Below are positions 1 through 14,480 of a stretch of DNA of 64,000 nucleotides, piece after piece (the first letter of the stretch is position 1; each line of letters begins with the position of its first letter). The position numbers and the translations under genes were made by a program. The notes below the pieces were generated by a model, which was given only the letters and a program-made list of their open reading frames with translations, had not been told where the DNA came from and ran no database searches. The stretch covers positions 434,001-498,000 of the forward strand of contig NZ_CP137624.1 of the NCBI RefSeq assembly GCF_033880585.1, in the 5' to 3' direction. Origin of the DNA: Lysinibacillus louembei (GTDB lineage Bacteria; Bacillota; Bacilli; Bacillales_A; Planococcaceae).

Positions 1-691
<691 letters not shown>

Positions 692-717
692 TTATACGAA
701 GTCAGTGAAAGTGCAGC

Positions 718-1599
<882 letters not shown>

Positions 1600-1626
1600 T
1601 TAATCACAATCCATTATTCTCACAGC

Positions 1627-1651
1627 ATCCGCAAGCAGCTAGCTTGCGGAT
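1627..1651 (-). other. Intercistronic hairpin atpA-atpG
   Basis: A perfect 10-bp inverted repeat (ATCCGCAAGC / GCTTGCGGAT) with a 5-nt loop lies between atpA and atpG. No U-run follows on the transcribed strand, so it is not a classical terminator. It may stabilise or process the atp mRNA. Confidence 0.6.
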
Positions 1652-1675
1652 TTGCAAAGAACGATTTAACTAAGA

Positions 1676-3190
<1,515 letters not shown>

Positions 3191-3212
3191 TCACCTCTCA
3201 CATTTCTTAAAG

Positions 3213-4366
<1,154 letters not shown>

Positions 4367-4378
4367 TTACATAAAAGG

Positions 4379-4420
4379 AATGGCGAAGTAGTAAGTCTGG
4401 TGAACTTTTTCTTCGCCATT
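4379..4420 (-). other. Hairpin between atpE and atpF
   Basis: A perfect 10-bp inverted repeat (AATGGCGAAG / CTTCGCCATT) with a 22-nt loop lies just downstream of the atpE stop and upstream of atpF. Only a short U-rich stretch follows. It could act as a partial terminator or as a 3' stabilising element for atpBE mRNA, consistent with the higher stoichiometry of subunit c. That role is inferred. Confidence 0.55.
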
Positions 4421-4437
4421 GACGTCGTAAGTAGTAA

Positions 4438-4704
<267 letters not shown>

Positions 4705-4735
4705 TCAAATACCGCAAAATTTGCGGAATTTATAA

Positions 4736-5488
<753 letters not shown>

Positions 5489-5860
5489 TTAGTGATGTTT
5501 GACAAGATGTACAATTCGCTCAACTACGAGAAAAATGTACGGAATCATTAGCCCAATAACGGTACTAACTAAATGAAATTTCTCTGGCAACGACATGGCG
5601 ATTGCAACTGCGGCAACACCTGAGCCAAAGCGTAAGGCTGTACCTATTGATGATGCCTTTCTTCCTTCACTAATCGAACGGTCGAAGTTGTCCATTCGTC
5701 GAACTAAAATCCAAAAGTTGTATGTACCGAAGAATGCACCTAAACCTAGTCCTGCGAAGATGCTAGCATATGGCGTAAAAGCCCATCCTAGTACACAGAG
5801 GGCGAGCAAAAAAAATAACACTTTCTTTTGCTTAGCGAAAATGTAGTGCAAATCTTCCAT
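5489..5860 (-). CDS. atpI: ATP synthase assembly/ion protein I
   Basis: Small membrane protein at the head of the atp operon. In other bacteria AtpI assists c-ring assembly or supplies divalent cations; the role here is inferred from the family. It has about 123 residues and four predicted transmembrane segments, with the conserved sequence FGTYNFWILVRRMD after the second. Two starts are possible: an ATG at 5860 (11 nt after AGGAG) or a TTG two codons upstream at 5866 (5 nt after it). The operon promoter lies about 280 bp upstream. Confidence 0.88.
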   Translation of the reverse strand: MEDLHYIFAKQKKVLFFLLALCVLGWAFTPYASIFAGLGLGAFFGTYNFWILVRRMDNFDRSISEGRKASSIGTALRFGSGVAAVAIAMSLPEKFHLVSTVIGLMIPYIFLVVERIVHLVKHH

Positions 5861-5903
5861 TGGCAATAAGTCTCCTGAATTTTTTTCGAGTAAAGAATTG
5901 ATG

Positions 5904-6118
5904 CTGACCAGTCAGTAAATTCAAAAACTATTGAATATACTGAAGTATGAGGTTAAATAAATATGTAGCAAGGTTTGTCTTGGAGTAAATTTCTACATAC
6001 GAAAGCTTTAACCTTTATGGATGTGAATCCAGACGCATCAAACTGTTGTAAATTAACAATTGGAATCCAACTGTTAATTCAGTAGAAACTTGATATAATA
6101 AGTGATTCAAACTTTGAA
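5904..6118 (-). other. Structured 5' leader of the atp operon
   Basis: The 434-bp gap upstream of atpI holds no gene, but the part downstream of the promoter is packed with inverted repeats. They are CTGAC/GTCAG (5904-5915), ATTCAA/TTGAAT (5919-5936), ATACT/AGTAT (5937-5948), a nested stem of three helices (5951-6013), a 29-nt near-perfect palindrome (6051-6079; 14 bp with one G-U pair in the RNA), and TTCAAA/TTTGAA (about 6106-6118). Together they would fold most of the leader of about 270 nt. No known riboswitch was recognised. Confidence 0.5.
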
Positions 6119-6143
6119 ACCCTTATCATTCTTACCCTTTGTT

Positions 6144-6172
6144 AGCATACAATAGGCGATATTTGATGTCAA
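6144..6172 (-). promoter_or_regulatory. Sigma-A promoter of the atp operon
   Basis: On the minus strand TTGACA (6167-6172) is separated by exactly 17 bp from TATGCT (6144-6149), a near-consensus housekeeping promoter. Transcription would begin near 6137 and give a leader of about 270 nt before atpI. Confidence 0.8.
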
Positions 6173-6294
6173 TTAGTAATGGTGAAAAACTTCACAATCC
6201 CTCTAATGTTGTCAAATTGTCGACAAATTTGTGAAGAGTGATTTTGGACGTGAAGTTTGTCCCATTTCCTTATATTGAAAAAGTTATTTTAGCA

Positions 6295-7407
6295 TTACTG
6301 CTTCGCTAAAAACTCAATAAGCGCTTGCACAATTCGCTCCGATGCATGGCCATCACCATACGGATTAGATGCATGTGCCATCGCATGATATGCTTCCTTG
6401 TCAACAAGCAATTCATTTGCTAAACGATAAATCGTGTCCTCATCTGTACCAGCAAGCTTTAATGTACCTGCTGCAATCCCTTCAGGTCGCTCTGTTGTAT
6501 CACGCAGCACAAGCACGGGCTTGCCTAATGAAGGTGCCTCCTCCTGCACACCACCAGAATCCGTCAAAATCATATATGAACGCGCTGCGATATTATGGAA
6601 ATCAAATACTTCTAATGGTTCAATTAAATGAATGCGCTCATCATTACCTAGCACATCATTCGCAATTTCACGTACAACTGGATTCATATGAACAGGATAG
6701 ACAACTTGAATATCATTATGCTCCGCTAATAAACGTTTAATGGCATGGAACATATTGCGCATTGGCTCACCTAAATTTTCACGGCGATGCGCTGTTAATA
6801 AAATCATTCGATCTGCGCCAATTTTTTCGAGCACCGGGTGGCTGTATGTTTCGCTAACAGTCGTTTTTAATGCATCAATCGCTGTATTACCTGTTACGAA
6901 AATAGCCTCAGCAGGCTTGTTTTCACGCAGTAAATTTTCCTCTGACTGCTTTGTTGGGGCAAAATGTAAATCTGCCATAACCCCCGTTAGCTGACGGTTC
7001 ATTTCCTCAGGATATGGCGAATACTTTTGTCCTGTTCGAAGACCTGCCTCCACATGTCCAATCGCAATTTGATTGTAAAATGCAGCTAAGCTCCCGATAA
7101 ATGTAGTTGCGGTATCACCATGCACCAACACGATATCAGGCTTTGCTTCTTTCATGACCGCGTCTAACCCTTGCAAAGCATTTGTCGCTACATCTACAAG
7201 CGTTTGGCGGTCCTTCATAATGTTTAAATCGTAATCTGGCTTAATTTTAAATGTTTCCAACACTTGATCAAGCATTTGACGATGCTGTGCTGTCACGGTC
7301 ACAATTGACTCAACTTGCTCATGCTTTTCTAGCTCTAATACAAGCGGTGCCATTTTAATTGCCTCCGGACGCGTACCGAAAATCGTCATTACTTTAAATT
7401 TCGTCAT
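6295..7407 (-). CDS. mnaA: UDP-N-acetylglucosamine 2-epimerase (non-hydrolysing)
   Basis: Interconverts UDP-GlcNAc and UDP-ManNAc, supplying ManNAc for teichoic-acid linkage units or other surface polymers. The 370 residues show the WecB/MnaA signature: the N-terminal GTRPEAIKMAPL, then HGDTATT, the active-site region EAGLRTGQKYSPYPEEMNR, and TDSGGVQEEAPSLGKPVL. It lies between upp and the atp operon as in Bacillus. A hairpin (7440-7470) separates it from upp. Confidence 0.94.
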   Translation of the reverse strand: MTKFKVMTIFGTRPEAIKMAPLVLELEKHEQVESIVTVTAQHRQMLDQVLETFKIKPDYDLNIMKDRQTLVDVATNALQGLDAVMKEAKPDIVLVHGDTATTFIGSLAAFYNQIAIGHVEAGLRTGQKYSPYPEEMNRQLTGVMADLHFAPTKQSEENLLRENKPAEAIFVTGNTAIDALKTTVSETYSHPVLEKIGADRMILLTAHRRENLGEPMRNMFHAIKRLLAEHNDIQVVYPVHMNPVVREIANDVLGNDERIHLIEPLEVFDFHNIAARSYMILTDSGGVQEEAPSLGKPVLVLRDTTERPEGIAAGTLKLAGTDEDTIYRLANELLVDKEAYHAMAHASNPYGDGHASERIVQALIEFLAKQ

Positions 7408-7431
7408 TCCGAATTCTCCAGTCTATAAAAA

Positions 7432-7470
7432 TTAATTTAGGGTGTCTCAAAATTTCTTTTCAGACAACCC
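7432..7470 (-). terminator. Terminator-like hairpin after upp
   Basis: GGGTGTCT (7440-7447) pairs with AGACAACCC (7462-7470) with one bulge. On the minus strand the hairpin is followed by TAAATTAATTTT. It belongs to a family of similar hairpins in this window (see findings). Confidence 0.55.
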
Positions 7471-7478
7471 CTTCAATT

Positions 7479-8120
<642 letters not shown>

Positions 8121-8179
8121 CTAACTATTGTTTATCCTTCATTAGCTTATAATTAATGAAGTTTCACTTTTTCTAAATA

Positions 8180-8188
8180 AGTATAACA
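8180..8188 (-). promoter_or_regulatory. Candidate extended -10 promoter for upp
   Basis: On the minus strand TGTTATACT forms an extended -10 element (TGnTATACT). No convincing -35 was found 16-18 bp upstream. Transcription would begin about 65 bp before the upp start. Confidence 0.35.
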
Positions 8189-8218
8189 AAAAAAGCCTAT
8201 GCTGTGTTGTAGAACATG

Positions 8219-8290
8219 ATATCGGCGGGTTTGGATTGTTTATCGGCGATTTTTATAACATATCGGCGTTTCTTTTAAATATATCAGCGA
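8219..8290. repeat. Short intergenic array, 20-21 bp period (ATCGGCG core)
   Basis: Four copies of the 7-mer ATCGGCG (the last is ATCAGCG) start at 8221, 8242, 8262 and 8283, with spacing of 21, 20 and 21 bp. Unit flanks are AT-rich and variable. The array lies between the glyA terminator and the upp promoter region. A second array of the same design is at 51042-51180. Confidence 0.75.
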
Positions 8291-8295
8291 CTACC

Positions 8296-8328
8296 AAAAA
8301 GAGCAGCGACAATGATTGTCGTTGCTCT
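8296..8328 (-). terminator. Rho-independent terminator of glyA
   Basis: A 14-bp stem (8300-8313 with 8315-8328, one mismatch) is followed on the minus strand by a U-run (CTCTTTTTGG). It lies immediately downstream of the glyA stop codon. Confidence 0.85.
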
Positions 8329-8335
8329 TCTTTCA

Positions 8336-9577
8336 TTAAGCATATAATGGGAATTTATCTGTTAACGCTTTTACACGTGCTTTAGCTTCCTCTTGTACAG
8401 CTGCATCTTCAACATTTTTTAAGACAGATGCAATGATTAGGCCTACCTCTTTCACGTCTTCCTCTTTGAAGCCACGTGATGTAACAGCAGGTGTACCGAT
8501 ACGAATACCTGATGTCACAAATGGTGATTCAGTGTCATAAGGAATTGTATTTTTATTTGTTGTGATACCGACTGCATCTAATGCATGCTCTGCTACTTTA
8601 CCTGTTAAACCAAGAGATTTTACATTTAATAGTACGATATGGTTGTCCGTACCGTTAGAAACGATTTCTACACCTTCAGCGATTAATGTTTCTGCTAATA
8701 CGCGTGCGTTTGCTTTAACTTGCTTTGCATATTCCTTGAATTCTGGTTGTAATGCTTCGCCGAATGCTACTGCTTTCGCTGCGATAACATGCATTAATGG
8801 ACCACCTTGAATTCCTGGGAATACCGACTTATTTAATTTTTGCTCCCATTCCTTTGAAGCTAAAATTAAACCACCGCGTGGACCACGTAATGTTTTGTGC
8901 GTTGTAGATGTTACGAAGTCAGCATATGGTACTGGTGATTGGTGCTCACCTGCTGCAACTAAGCCTGCAATATGCGCCATATCTACCATGAAGTATGCAC
9001 CGATTTCGTCTGCGATTTCACGGAATTTTTTGAAGTCAATTTCGCGTGGATATGCAGATGCACCTGCAACGATTAATTTCGGTTTATGCTCTAAAGCCTT
9101 TTGACGAACATCTTCGTAATCGATTACGTGTGTATCTTTCGTTACACCGTACTCTACGAAATTATATAAAATACCAGAGAAGTTTACTGGTGAGCCATGC
9201 GTTAAGTGACCGCCATGTGAAAGATTCATACCAAGCACTGTATCGCCTGGCTCTAAAATTGTATGATACACAGCCATATTTGCTTGCGCACCAGAGTGTG
9301 GCTGTACGTTTGCGTATTCAGCACCGAATAGCTCTTTAATGCGATCGCGTGCGATATCTTCTACTACATCGACATGCTCACAGCCACCATAGTAGCGTTT
9401 GCCTGGGTAGCCTTCTGCATATTTATTCGTTAATACAGAGCCTTGAGCTTCCATTACAGCTTCTGATACGAAATTTTCAGATGCGATTAGTTCGATGTTC
9501 GCTTGCTGACGCTTTTTCTCTGCTAAAATACCATCTAGTACTGCCTTGTCCTGTGCTGCTAACTTTTCAAATGCCAT
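8336..9577 (-). CDS. glyA: Serine hydroxymethyltransferase
   Basis: PLP enzyme converting serine and tetrahydrofolate to glycine and 5,10-methylene-THF, the main one-carbon source. It has 413 residues, the standard bacterial length. The PLP-lysine motif [13 protein letters not shown] is at about 222-234, preceded by [12 protein letters not shown], and the N-terminal [11 protein letters not shown] is intact. It is followed by a strong terminator and preceded by ywlG with a 23-bp gap, as in Bacillus. Confidence 0.98.
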   Translation of the reverse strand: MAFEKLAAQDKAVLDGILAEKKRQQANIELIASENFVSEAVMEAQGSVLTNKYAEGYPGKRYYGGCEHVDVVEDIARDRIKELFGAEYANVQPHSGAQANMAVYHTILEPGDTVLGMNLSHGGHLTHGSPVNFSGILYNFVEYGVTKDTHVIDYEDVRQKALEHKPKLIVAGASAYPREIDFKKFREIADEIGAYFMVDMAHIAGLVAAGEHQSPVPYADFVTSTTHKTLRGPRGGLILASKEWEQKLNKSVFPGIQGGPLMHVIAAKAVAFGEALQPEFKEYAKQVKANARVLAETLIAEGVEIVSNGTDNHIVLLNVKSLGLTGKVAEHALDAVGITTNKNTIPYDTESPFVTSGIRIGTPAVTSRGFKEEDVKEVGLIIASVLKNVEDAAVQEEAKARVKALTDKFPLYA

Positions 9578-9600
9578 GTAAAATTCCTCCCAAAAGTAAA

Positions 9601-10146
9601 TTATTCATATTGTGCACGCACGCCGCCAATTAGTTTCGGGCGTGTCGTTGCTACTGTTACGACTGCTTCACCTAGTGTTTTCACTGATGTGCGGATTGGA
9701 ACTGCTACTGCTTTTAAGTGCATGCCTATTAATGTTTGACCAATATCAATACCTGCATGTGCTTGTACATTTTCCACGACAACTGGCTTGTGCATTTGCG
9801 TGTAAGCGTAAGCTGACATCGAGCCACCTGCTGTTTTTACTGGAACAACGTGTACAGGCTCTAGCTGATATTTTTGTGCGGCTGCATATTCAAGTGTTAA
9901 AGCACGATTAATATGCTCACAGCCTTGGAAAGCTAAATATAATTGATGGCGTTCAGCAAACTTTTGTAGCTCCGTATAAATTGCTGTCGCTACATCCATC
10001 GCCCCTGCTGTTCCGATGGTCTCACCGATTACCTCAGATGTCGAGCAACCAACAACAAATAATTGCTCTGGCTGGAACACTACTTGCTGCTCTAAGTCAC
10101 TTAACAATGTTGATAGCGTTGTCTGTAAATTACTCACATTTGTCAT
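9601..10146 (-). CDS. ywlG: UPF0340/TIGR01440 family protein (YwlG)
   Basis: Conserved Firmicutes protein of unknown biochemical function, 181 residues, the usual length for YwlG. Visible landmarks are [20 protein letters not shown] near residue 30, [11 protein letters not shown] near 74, and [22 protein letters not shown] in the C-terminal third. It is tightly packed between rpiB and glyA (gaps of 3 and 23 bp), so it belongs to one transcription unit with them. No function is assigned beyond the family name. Confidence 0.88.
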   Translation of the reverse strand: MTNVSNLQTTLSTLLSDLEQQVVFQPEQLFVVGCSTSEVIGETIGTAGAMDVATAIYTELQKFAERHQLYLAFQGCEHINRALTLEYAAAQKYQLEPVHVVPVKTAGGSMSAYAYTQMHKPVVVENVQAHAGIDIGQTLIGMHLKAVAVPIRTSVKTLGEAVVTVATTRPKLIGGVRAQYE

Positions 10147-10149
10147 TTA

Positions 10150-10587
10150 TTACACTTCCAGCTCTGAAAGCTTTTCTACGCGGCGTGTATGACGTCCACC
10201 TTCAAATTCAGTGCTTAGCCAAGTTGCTACGATTTCACGCGCTAGACCTGGTCCAATAACGCGTTCGCCCATTGCTAATACATTGGAATCATTATGACAG
10301 CGTGTCGCTTTTGCAGAAAATACGTCATGCACTAAAGCGCAACGAATTCCTTTTACTTTGTTTGCTGCGATTGACATGCCAATCCCTGTACCGCAAATTA
10401 AAATGCCTCGTTCAAATTTTCCAGACGCAACACCTTCAGAAACAGGCTTTGCATAGTCTGGATAATCAACAGATTCATCAGATTGTGGACCGAAATCTTC
10501 ATAGCTAATGCCTAAGTCATCTAACAGAGACATAATTTCACGGCGTAAATTATTACCGCCATGGTCAGAAGAAATTGCAATTTTCAA
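10150..10587 (-). CDS. rpiB: Ribose-5-phosphate isomerase B (RpiB/YwlF)
   Basis: Interconverts ribose 5-phosphate and ribulose 5-phosphate; some family members act on other sugar phosphates. The 145 residues show the RpiB/LacAB fold signatures: SSDHGGNNLR at the N-terminus, DYPDYAKPV, the active-site loop CGTGIGMSIAANK, and CHNDSNVLAMG. Start is TTG with an AGAGGGAG ribosome site. The 346 bp upstream contain only the chemoreceptor terminator and AT-rich sequence including the palindrome AAGCATATGCTT; no convincing promoter was identified. Confidence 0.93.
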   Translation of the reverse strand: MKIAISSDHGGNNLRREIMSLLDDLGISYEDFGPQSDESVDYPDYAKPVSEGVASGKFERGILICGTGIGMSIAANKVKGIRCALVHDVFSAKATRCHNDSNVLAMGERVIGPGLAREIVATWLSTEFEGGRHTRRVEKLSELEV

Positions 10588-10871
10588 CGAAGCTCCCTCT
10601 TTTCACGATATATTCACCAATAGTGTACCATTTATTCCAGCAGAAAAACATTCTTTTCAACTAGAATAATGAAAGTTTTTTAACAAAACACGAACATTGT
10701 ATAATTATTATGCTTAAAAGTTCATTTTTTATTCTTTTTCTATACTGATTATCTTCTTGATATTCGTATTTGGAAAATTTACAGAAATTTCTTATGATTA
10801 AGCATATGCTTATATTTATTAGAAATCTCTCTCAATTACGCCCTACAAAGAAAGGGCTCTTCTAAAAAAAT

Positions 10872-10915
10872 ATTAAAAAGAAAACTCGAACAACTTAGTT
10901 AGGCTGTTTGAGTTT
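10872..10915 (-). terminator. Terminator of the chemoreceptor gene
   Basis: The inverted repeat AAACTCGAACA / TGTTTGAGTTT (10882-10892 with 10905-10915) is followed on the minus strand by a U-rich tract (TTTTCTTTTTAAT). Confidence 0.8.
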
Positions 10916-10933
10916 CCTCTCTGTAATGCTTTT

Positions 10934-12232
10934 TTATTGTGCGTTGTTTGAGCGATCAAATCGAGCAATTACTTTATATAATTCATTTGATTGCAGCTGA
11001 AGATTTTCACATAAGCTTTGCGTCTGTTCAATTTCCATTGCTTGCTCCTCTGTAATCACGCGAACTTCCTGTGCCCCAGCAGATGTTTCCTCTGCAATTG
11101 CGGCAACCTCTTGCGACTGCTGTGCCGTTAACTCAATGCTGCCTAGCTGCTGCTGTGTTAATGAAGAAATATCTACTACGGCATGTGCAACTTCCTCCAC
11201 ATTTTGTACCATACTATCAACTGTTGCTGTCGTTTCAGATACACGTGCTGATTCTTGTGTAGCGAATGCAACTTGCCCATTCATCTGCTTCACAACAAGC
11301 TCTACATTTTGCTGCATTGCTTGAATAATGCCTGTAATTCCTTGTACTGCCTTCGCACTTTCGTCTGCTAAAATACGAACTTCCTCTGCAACAACAGCAA
11401 AGCCTTTCCCATGCTCTCCAGCTCTCGCTGCTTCAATTGACGCATTTAATGCAAGTAAATTCGTTTGTGCTGCAATATCGCCAACTAGTCCGATTATTTG
11501 CTCAATTTGCTCCGCATTTTTTTCTAGCTCTTGAATATTACCTAGCGCTTCCTTATTTCCTTGTGCAATTTGTTGAATACTTGTTACAAGACTTTGAATG
11601 GCTCCTTTTGTTGCTTCTAAATTATTTAGCATTTGCTTGGAGCCATCTGCAGAATTTGTTGCATGTATATTCACATCAAGTGCCAATTGACGAACATCGA
11701 CAAGTGCCTCTGCCATTTCCTGAACAGATACAGCTGAAGTTTGTGCACCCTCTGAAATATGTCCCACTGTTTGTGTTACATCATTCGCTTTGCGTGAGGA
11801 TGCAGTTGTCAGCTCAGATAGCTCGTTAATTGTGGAATTCGTAATATTGTAGTTATTTTCAATTCCATCTACCATGCCACGTAAATTAACTAGCATATGC
11901 TGAAACGCCTCTGCTACTGCACGAATCTCATCATTTGTTTTTGGCATTGTAACATCTTGCCCTATTTTCCCTTCAGCTACCCTTGATGCAGCCTGCTCCA
12001 ATGATTGTAGCGGACGGACTAAAATAATGCTAAAAATTGCCGCTAAAATACAAGACCAAACGATCCCCGCTATGTATGTACTTATTTGGAAAATTTTACT
12101 ATTAATCGATTCGAAAAACATCGGATGGATAAACTCAATAAATACAAAACTAGTAGAATATGTAACAAAGGCCAAAATCCCTACAAATAACACTAACTTT
12201 TTGCGTAAATTAAAACGTTTTTCATTATTCAC
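10934..12232 (-). CDS. Methyl-accepting chemotaxis protein (short-loop membrane type)
   Basis: Chemoreceptor of 432 residues. Two transmembrane helices (about 13-34 and 47-70) are joined by a very short outer segment, so there is no room for an extracellular ligand domain; sensing is probably within the membrane or cytoplasm. A HAMP domain follows at about 70-125, then the long helical signalling domain with the conserved tip [21 protein letters not shown] near 255-275. Start is GTG after AAGGGGG. It overlaps the end of ywlE by 8 bp, so it is probably translated in the same unit. Its presence inside the ywl cluster differs from B. subtilis. Confidence 0.93.
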   Translation of the reverse strand: MNNEKRFNLRKKLVLFVGILAFVTYSTSFVFIEFIHPMFFESINSKIFQISTYIAGIVWSCILAAIFSIILVRPLQSLEQAASRVAEGKIGQDVTMPKTNDEIRAVAEAFQHMLVNLRGMVDGIENNYNITNSTINELSELTTASSRKANDVTQTVGHISEGAQTSAVSVQEMAEALVDVRQLALDVNIHATNSADGSKQMLNNLEATKGAIQSLVTSIQQIAQGNKEALGNIQELEKNAEQIEQIIGLVGDIAAQTNLLALNASIEAARAGEHGKGFAVVAEEVRILADESAKAVQGITGIIQAMQQNVELVVKQMNGQVAFATQESARVSETTATVDSMVQNVEEVAHAVVDISSLTQQQLGSIELTAQQSQEVAAIAEETSAGAQEVRVITEEQAMEIEQTQSLCENLQLQSNELYKVIARFDRSNNAQ

Positions 12233-12677
12233 TATTTGTGCCCCCTTCTTGTTTTTGCACTAATTCTTCAATTAAATGCTGTAACTCATAAAATGTTTGC
12301 TTATACGTATGCAAGTCTCCGCCAAATGGGTCAGACACGTCTAGTGCTGTATATGGCGTAACATATTCCTTCAACGTATACGTTTTTTGTGCAGCAGCTT
12401 CAAAGCTATGAAGTAATAGCTCCTTATGCGCTGTGGTCATCGTTAAAATTACGTCTGCCCATTCAATATCCTCACCTGTTACTTGACGAGAAGTATGGCT
12501 ATGAGGAATATTTTCATCATTTAAAACACGCTGTGCATTTACCGACATTTCGCCCCCTTCAAGCGCATAAATACCTGCTGAACGGATCGAAACATTCGGG
12601 AGTTGCTTCGCCTTCAAAATTGCTTCCGCCATCGGACTTCTGCAAGTATTCCCTGTACAAACAAAATAAATATTCAT
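12225..12677 (-). CDS. ywlE: Protein-arginine phosphatase (YwlE, LMW-PTP fold)
   Basis: Low-molecular-weight phosphatase fold, 150 residues. The P-loop CTGNTCRSP starts at Cys7, with Thr11 at the position known in B. subtilis YwlE to favour phosphoarginine over phosphotyrosine. The general-acid motif DPFGGD lies near 111-116. It probably reverses arginine phosphorylation by the McsB kinase in CtsR/ClpC protein quality control. Start ATG with TGGGAG; the stop overlaps the chemoreceptor start. Confidence 0.92.
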   Translation of the reverse strand: MNIYFVCTGNTCRSPMAEAILKAKQLPNVSIRSAGIYALEGGEMSVNAQRVLNDENIPHSHTSRQVTGEDIEWADVILTMTTAHKELLLHSFEAAAQKTYTLKEYVTPYTALDVSDPFGGDLHTYKQTFYELQHLIEELVQKQEGGTNSE

Positions 12678-12702
12678 CTTTCTCCCACTCTTCCAAAAAT
12701 AC

Positions 12703-13218
12703 TTAATTCAAAAGTATCACAACACTAATGATTAACAATAATATACCTGCTATCATTTTAAAAATTTGACTGTTGAAAATTGACGTCTTTGCAACAATTA
12801 GCGCTATATAGGATAGCAAAAAAGTACCAACTCCAGCACTCAATATAAATAAATACTTTTCTAAATTTAGCATACCAAAAGAAACGCTTGCTGAAAAGCT
12901 ATCAATGCTCGCCATAATCGCTAAAATTGGCAAGGCAAGTTGCGGGACATGTTGATTTTTAGATGATAAAAGTAATTGAAGTGCTATGCAAAATAATAAA
13001 ATTGCAGAAAGGTAGGATGCCCATTCTGCCATAAAAATACTAACCCAACTCCCTAATTTAAACCCTAAAAGCGGAAAAAGCATATGCCAAAAAGCCGTCC
13101 AAACAGATAGTAAAAAGCGTTGTGAAACAGCTGGCAATAAAATATACAATGCCACAACGTCTAGCGCTAAAATAATGCCGACAATTATTTCCTGCAACGC
13201 CATGCCTCCATCATTCAT
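12703..13218 (-). CDS. MntP-like membrane protein (YwlD, putative Mn2+ efflux)
   Basis: Small integral membrane protein of up to 171 residues with about six hydrophobic segments. It sits where B. subtilis has ywlD (mntP). The second internal repeat keeps the MntP-type acidic motif (ASIDSFSASVSFGM, near 105-118); the first is weaker (LALDVVALYI). Manganese export is therefore inferred from position and partial motif. The start is uncertain: ATG at 13218 has a poor ribosome site, whereas GGAGG lies 7 nt before a TTG at 13197. Confidence 0.72.
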   Translation of the reverse strand: MNDGGMALQEIIVGIILALDVVALYILLPAVSQRFLLSVWTAFWHMLFPLLGFKLGSWVSIFMAEWASYLSAILLFCIALQLLLSSKNQHVPQLALPILAIMASIDSFSASVSFGMLNLEKYLFILSAGVGTFLLSYIALIVAKTSIFNSQIFKMIAGILLLIISVVILLN

Positions 13219-13290
13219 TAATCTTGAAAGCTACACACGTTGCTTTCACTCTATTTGTATGTGGACAAATTGGTAGCAAGAACTTAATTA

Positions 13291-13323
13291 AAAGAAAAAC
13301 CCAAGCCACCTCGATAGCTTGGG
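13291..13323 (-). terminator. Terminator of ywlC
   Basis: CCCAAGC (13300-13306) pairs with GCTTGGG (13317-13323) and is followed on the minus strand by GTTTTTCTTTT. It separates ywlC from the mntP-like gene. Confidence 0.85.
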
Positions 13324-13331
13324 AATTGTCT

Positions 13332-14378
13332 TTAATTTTCAGAATTGTTTGTGTGCCAGGCACCGCCCGCTGCTTTTTCTAAGCGGTTCATGATCGCCAC
13401 ACCTACACCAACATGTGCAGTTGTTGTTGCCAAAATAATCGTTGCATCCGTTTTATCACATGCACGTAACGCATCATAAAGCGCTACGCTCATTTCCTTA
13501 ACGTTGCCGTCCTTACCGTATGTAAAGAAATAATTTGCCTTGCTCTCTGCAAAGCTTTCTGATGCTAGTAATGCAACACGATGGCCCTCTGCCTGTAGCT
13601 GCTCAATTGCTTGTTGCACTTTTTCAATTGTAGGCTCGATTAGTACAACAGGTGCTTCAGGTGCATAGTGTGTGTACTTCATACCAGGTGCTTTCGGTGC
13701 CTCTGCACTTTCCTGCTCATTGTTTGTCGGTTGAATAACTGTTCCGATTACTTTTTCTAGCATTTCCTTCGTTACTCCACCTGGACGTAGTATGACAGGT
13801 GGTGTGACAGTGACATCTAGCACTGTTGATTCTAAGCCAACGCCTGTTATTCCACCATCTAAAATACAGGCAATGCGATTTGTCATATCTTCTGCTACGT
13901 GCTCTGCCTTTGTCGGTGACGGTTTACCACTTCGATTCGCACTTGGTGCTGCTAACGGCTTTTTGATTTCTTCCAATAAACGTAATGCAACAGGATGGTT
14001 AGGTACGCGTAAACCAACTGTAGATAAGCCCGCTTGTACATTTGCGGCAAAAACATTTGGCTTCGCTTCTATAATAAGTGTTAGTGGACCTGGCCAAAAT
14101 GCATCCATACATTTTTGTGCTACTTCAGATATAGCTGTTACATATTCCTTCGCTTGCTCCTTATTATGAAGATGGACTATTAACGGATTATCGGATGGTC
14201 GCCCTTTCGCAGTGAATATTTTTTGTACCGCTTCCTCATCTGTTGCAACAGCACCTAGCCCGTATACCGTTTCTGTTGGAAATGCTACAACTTCACCACT
14301 ATTTAAAAAATCCACAGCTTGTGTATAAACGCTCGAACTATCCACATTTTTATCCACAATTAAATATTTCGTCTCCAT
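13332..14378 (-). CDS. ywlC: L-threonylcarbamoyladenylate synthase (Sua5/YwlC)
   Basis: Makes threonylcarbamoyl-AMP for the t6A37 modification of tRNAs reading ANN codons. It has 348 residues with the YrdC domain first (PTETVYGLG near 33-41, KGRPSDNPLIVH, and LPLAAPSANRSGKPSPT-like sequence) and the Sua5 C-terminal domain after a linker. The frame is open upstream to 14423, but the ATG at 14378 has a GGCGGTG ribosome site and fits the family start. Four TTATNCACA DnaA boxes lie in and just upstream of the first 60 bp. The last codons contain the palindrome GGTGCCTGGCAC. Confidence 0.93.
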   Translation of the reverse strand: METKYLIVDKNVDSSSVYTQAVDFLNSGEVVAFPTETVYGLGAVATDEEAVQKIFTAKGRPSDNPLIVHLHNKEQAKEYVTAISEVAQKCMDAFWPGPLTLIIEAKPNVFAANVQAGLSTVGLRVPNHPVALRLLEEIKKPLAAPSANRSGKPSPTKAEHVAEDMTNRIACILDGGITGVGLESTVLDVTVTPPVILRPGGVTKEMLEKVIGTVIQPTNNEQESAEAPKAPGMKYTHYAPEAPVVLIEPTIEKVQQAIEQLQAEGHRVALLASESFAESKANYFFTYGKDGNVKEMSVALYDALRACDKTDATIILATTTAHVGVGVAIMNRLEKAAGGAWHTNNSEN

Positions 14379-14478
14379 ATTGTCACCGCCTTTTATTTCG
14401 CTATTTTTATCATAGTTATACACATATTGTTGATAACTTATCGTTAATTGTGTATAAGTTATGCCGACCTGTGAGTAA
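14320..14478. promoter_or_regulatory. DnaA-box cluster at the 5' end of ywlC
   Basis: Four perfect matches to TTATNCACA lie within 140 bp: 14320-14328 (minus), 14350-14358 (plus, TTATCCACA), 14416-14424 (plus) and 14449-14457 (minus). Two single-mismatch copies lie at 14338-14346 and 14470-14478. B. subtilis also has a DnaA-box cluster at ywlC that affects replication initiation, so this is likely its counterpart. Confidence 0.75.
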
Positions 14479-14480
14479 AT

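Noticed and set aside
6094-6099. Plus-strand TATAAT in the atp leader
   Set aside because: No -35 at 16-18 bp and no plus-strand gene follows.
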